DNA of 64,000 nt from Roseiarcus sp963782255. GTDB lineage: Bacteria > Pseudomonadota > Alphaproteobacteria > Rhizobiales > Beijerinckiaceae. Numbering within the stretch: the stretch's first letter is position 1; every line of letters starts with the position of its first letter. The stretch lies in the NCBI GenBank assembly GCA_963782255.1, contig CAWAIS010000001.1, forward strand, positions 2,232,001 through 2,296,000. The letters run 5' to 3'. This document shows positions 62,761 through 64,000 of the stretch, one piece after another. Below the pieces are notes generated by a model. That model did no database searches and was not told the DNA's origin. It saw only the letters and a program-made list of their open reading frames with translations. A program made the translations under genes and the position numbers.

Positions 62761-63012
62761 TCAGCCGACCTTGTGAACGTCGTTCGCTTTGGCCTCGGCG
62801 TCGACGCCGAGGCGGTTCTCGATCGGGCGCGGCGGGGCGGAGGCGGCGGTCGCGGCGGGTTTCGCTTCGTCGTCGTCCGCGAGGCCCTTCTTGAACGATT
62901 TCACGCCCTTGGCGACGTCGCCCATGATGTCGGAGATCTTGCCCTTGCCGCCGAACAGCAGGAGCGCCACCGCGGCGAACAACATCCAGTGCCAAATGCT
63001 CAAACCACCCAT
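62761..63012 (-). CDS. tatA: Sec-independent translocase TatA
   Basis: The 83-residue pore-forming subunit has SIWHWMLFAAVALLLFGGKG as membrane helix, then KISDIMGDVAKGVKSFKKGL as amphipathic helix. The FGxxKI motif and the acidic segment DDDEAK are family features. It is the first gene of tatA-tatB-tatC on the minus strand. Confidence 0.95.
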   Translation of the reverse strand: MGGLSIWHWMLFAAVALLLFGGKGKISDIMGDVAKGVKSFKKGLADDDEAKPAATAASAPPRPIENRLGVDAEAKANDVHKVG

Positions 63013-63254
63013 GGCCGTTTTCCCAATGCGATGGCGCCGCCAAACCCTTTAAGGCCCGCAGCGCAATCCTCTTTCGCCGCAAAGGTAAGCGCGGGGCAAG
63101 GCAAAAACAAGCTTGGCCTTGGGCGAACACGCGGAAAAGGGCGAGAAAGATTTGGGAAGCTCGCCGCTCTCGAGCCGGCTCGACGCGCCGTTTTGTCTTG
63201 CATGGCTGAGCGCGGGCTCGGCAAGATGGCCGCGAAATCAGGGAGGCCCTTTGA

Positions 63255-63737
63255 ATGAGCCAATCCGCGAAACGCCTTGCCGAACTCGGGATCGTGCTGC
63301 CGAAGCCGGCCGCGCCCGTCGCCAACTACGCTCCGTTCGTCAGGACCGGCGGCGCGTCGCCGTTGCTGTTCGTTTCGGGCCAACTCCCGCTCGGGCCGGG
63401 CGGGGCGCTCGAGGACCGGCACAAGGGCAAGCTCGGCCCCGATTCGTCGGTCGAGCCAGCGCGAGAGGCGGCTCAGCGCTGCGCGATCAACATTCTGGCC
63501 CAGGCGCGCGAGGCGCTTGGCGATCTCGACGCGATCGTCCGGGTCGTTCGGCTCGGGGGCTTCTTCAACGTCGCCTCCTCGTTCGACGCCCTCGCCCAGG
63601 CGATGAATGGCGCATCGGATCTCATGGCCGACGTGTTCGGCGAGCGCGGCCGCCACGCGCGCACGACCGTCGGCGTCGCGCATCTGCCGTTGAACGCGCT
63701 CGTCGAAGTCGAAGCCTTGTTCGAGATTTCGGCTTGA
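63255..63737 (+). CDS. RidA/YjgF-family protein
   Basis: The 160-residue protein has the RidA fold, with YAPFVRTGGASPLLFVSGQL, then LAQAREALGDLDAIVRVVRL and GGFFNVASSF. The C-terminus has HARTTVGVAHLPLNALVEVE, matching the R-x-x-V-G-V catalytic segment of the subfamily that lacks or varies the imine-deaminase Arg. GGAGGC lies before the ATG. It overlaps the following phosphodiesterase by TTGA. Confidence 0.92.
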   Translation: MSQSAKRLAELGIVLPKPAAPVANYAPFVRTGGASPLLFVSGQLPLGPGGALEDRHKGKLGPDSSVEPAREAAQRCAINILAQAREALGDLDAIVRVVRLGGFFNVASSFDALAQAMNGASDLMADVFGERGRHARTTVGVAHLPLNALVEVEALFEISA

Positions 63738-64000
63738 GGGCGCTCAACGCCCCTCAATGGCTGATCGCGCGCCCAATCGCCCATCGCGGGCTGCATGACG
63801 CCGCGAACGGCGTGATCGAGAACACGCTCGCCGCCGCTCGAGCCGCGATCGCGGCCAACTGCGCCATCGAATGCGACGTGCAGATGAGCGCGGACGGCGA
63901 ACTTTTCGTCTTTCACGACGAGACGCTCGACCGGCTGACCGACGCGAGCGGAGCGCTCATCGACAAAAGCGCCGCGGAAATCCGGCGGGTGCGAATTTCG
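63734..64000 (+). CDS. Glycerophosphodiester phosphodiesterase, N-terminal part
   Basis: The frame starts with TTG 63734 overlapping the RidA stop and runs to the window edge. PIAHRGLHDAANGVIENTLA has the catalytic His and Glu; ECDVQMSADGELFVFHDETL and DRLTDASG complete the GDPD active-site start. The rest is outside the window. It would cleave glycerophosphodiesters from phospholipid breakdown. Confidence 0.9.
   Translation, partial: MRALNAPQWLIARPIAHRGLHDAANGVIENTLAAARAAIAANCAIECDVQMSADGELFVFHDETLDRLTDASGALIDKSAAEIRRVRIS

Overview
The window is high-GC DNA with tightly packed genes, Rhizobiales-type protein sequences and typical alphaproteobacterial housekeeping loci: rpsB-tsf, pyrH, gltA, aspS, serS, tatABC, and an NDUFS4-like complex I accessory protein. 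It most likely comes from an alphaproteobacterium of the Hyphomicrobiales. The glyoxylate-to-glycerate genes and the alternative N-type ATPase operon are compatible with a methylotroph-like relative (Methylocystaceae/Beijerinckiaceae), but the genus cannot be fixed by eye.

Layout. 1-2.4 kb: end of a short-chain dehydrogenase, a membrane-anchored protein with 89-residue repeats, a small ORF, and intergenic repeats. 2.5-5.3 kb (minus): rpsB, tsf, a strong terminator, then pyrH. 5.8-8.8 kb: a two-gene NitT/TauT-like ABC transporter without a binding protein. 8.9-15.8 kb: citrate synthase, an eroded IclR regulator, then gcl-glxR-glycerate kinase, which turns glyoxylate into 2-phosphoglycerate, then dusA. 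15.9-23.3 kb: a mobile-element zone ending at tRNA-Arg(TCT). It holds a frameshifted IS1182-type element, an intact IS481-type element, a Tat-signal cytochrome P450 with an outer-membrane transporter-like protein, a decayed IS630 transposase and a truncated tyrosine integrase. 23.3-27.7 kb: NDUFS4-like gene, tRNA-Pro(TGG), aspS with insertions and a shifted C-terminus, an enoyl-CoA hydratase and a CoA-binding protein. 28.1-31.8 kb: an ornithine-cyclodeaminase family gene between a broken and an intact M20 amidohydrolase. 31.8-35.5 kb: two secreted proteins sharing an upstream and signal-peptide sequence, flanking the K+ transporter kup. 35.6-42.1 kb (minus): a full N-ATPase operon atpDCQRBEFAG. 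42.4-54 kb: DEAD-box helicase, TAXI-type receptor, TfoX and IscA proteins, DUF815 ATPase, methyltransferase, EamA exporter, nlpD-pcm-surE. 53.4-57.2 kb: TetR with divergent SnoaL and DoxX genes, and a cyclase/TolB/TPR protein. 57.2-64 kb: GH43 with a frameshift, serS, EamA, tatC-tatB-tatA, RidA and the start of a glycerophosphodiesterase.

Several genes differ from an open frame by single-base indels (the repeat protein, the IclR remnant, IS1182 and IS630 transposases, integrase, aspS, one M20 gene, GH43). Some of this is decay next to mobile DNA, but the aspS case raises the possibility of sequence error. The least ordinary features are the Tat-exported P450 pair on the tRNA-Arg island, the promoter and signal-peptide module shared by two unrelated secreted proteins, and an intergenic palindrome with a CCAA-rich tail present once near each end of the window in opposite orientations.
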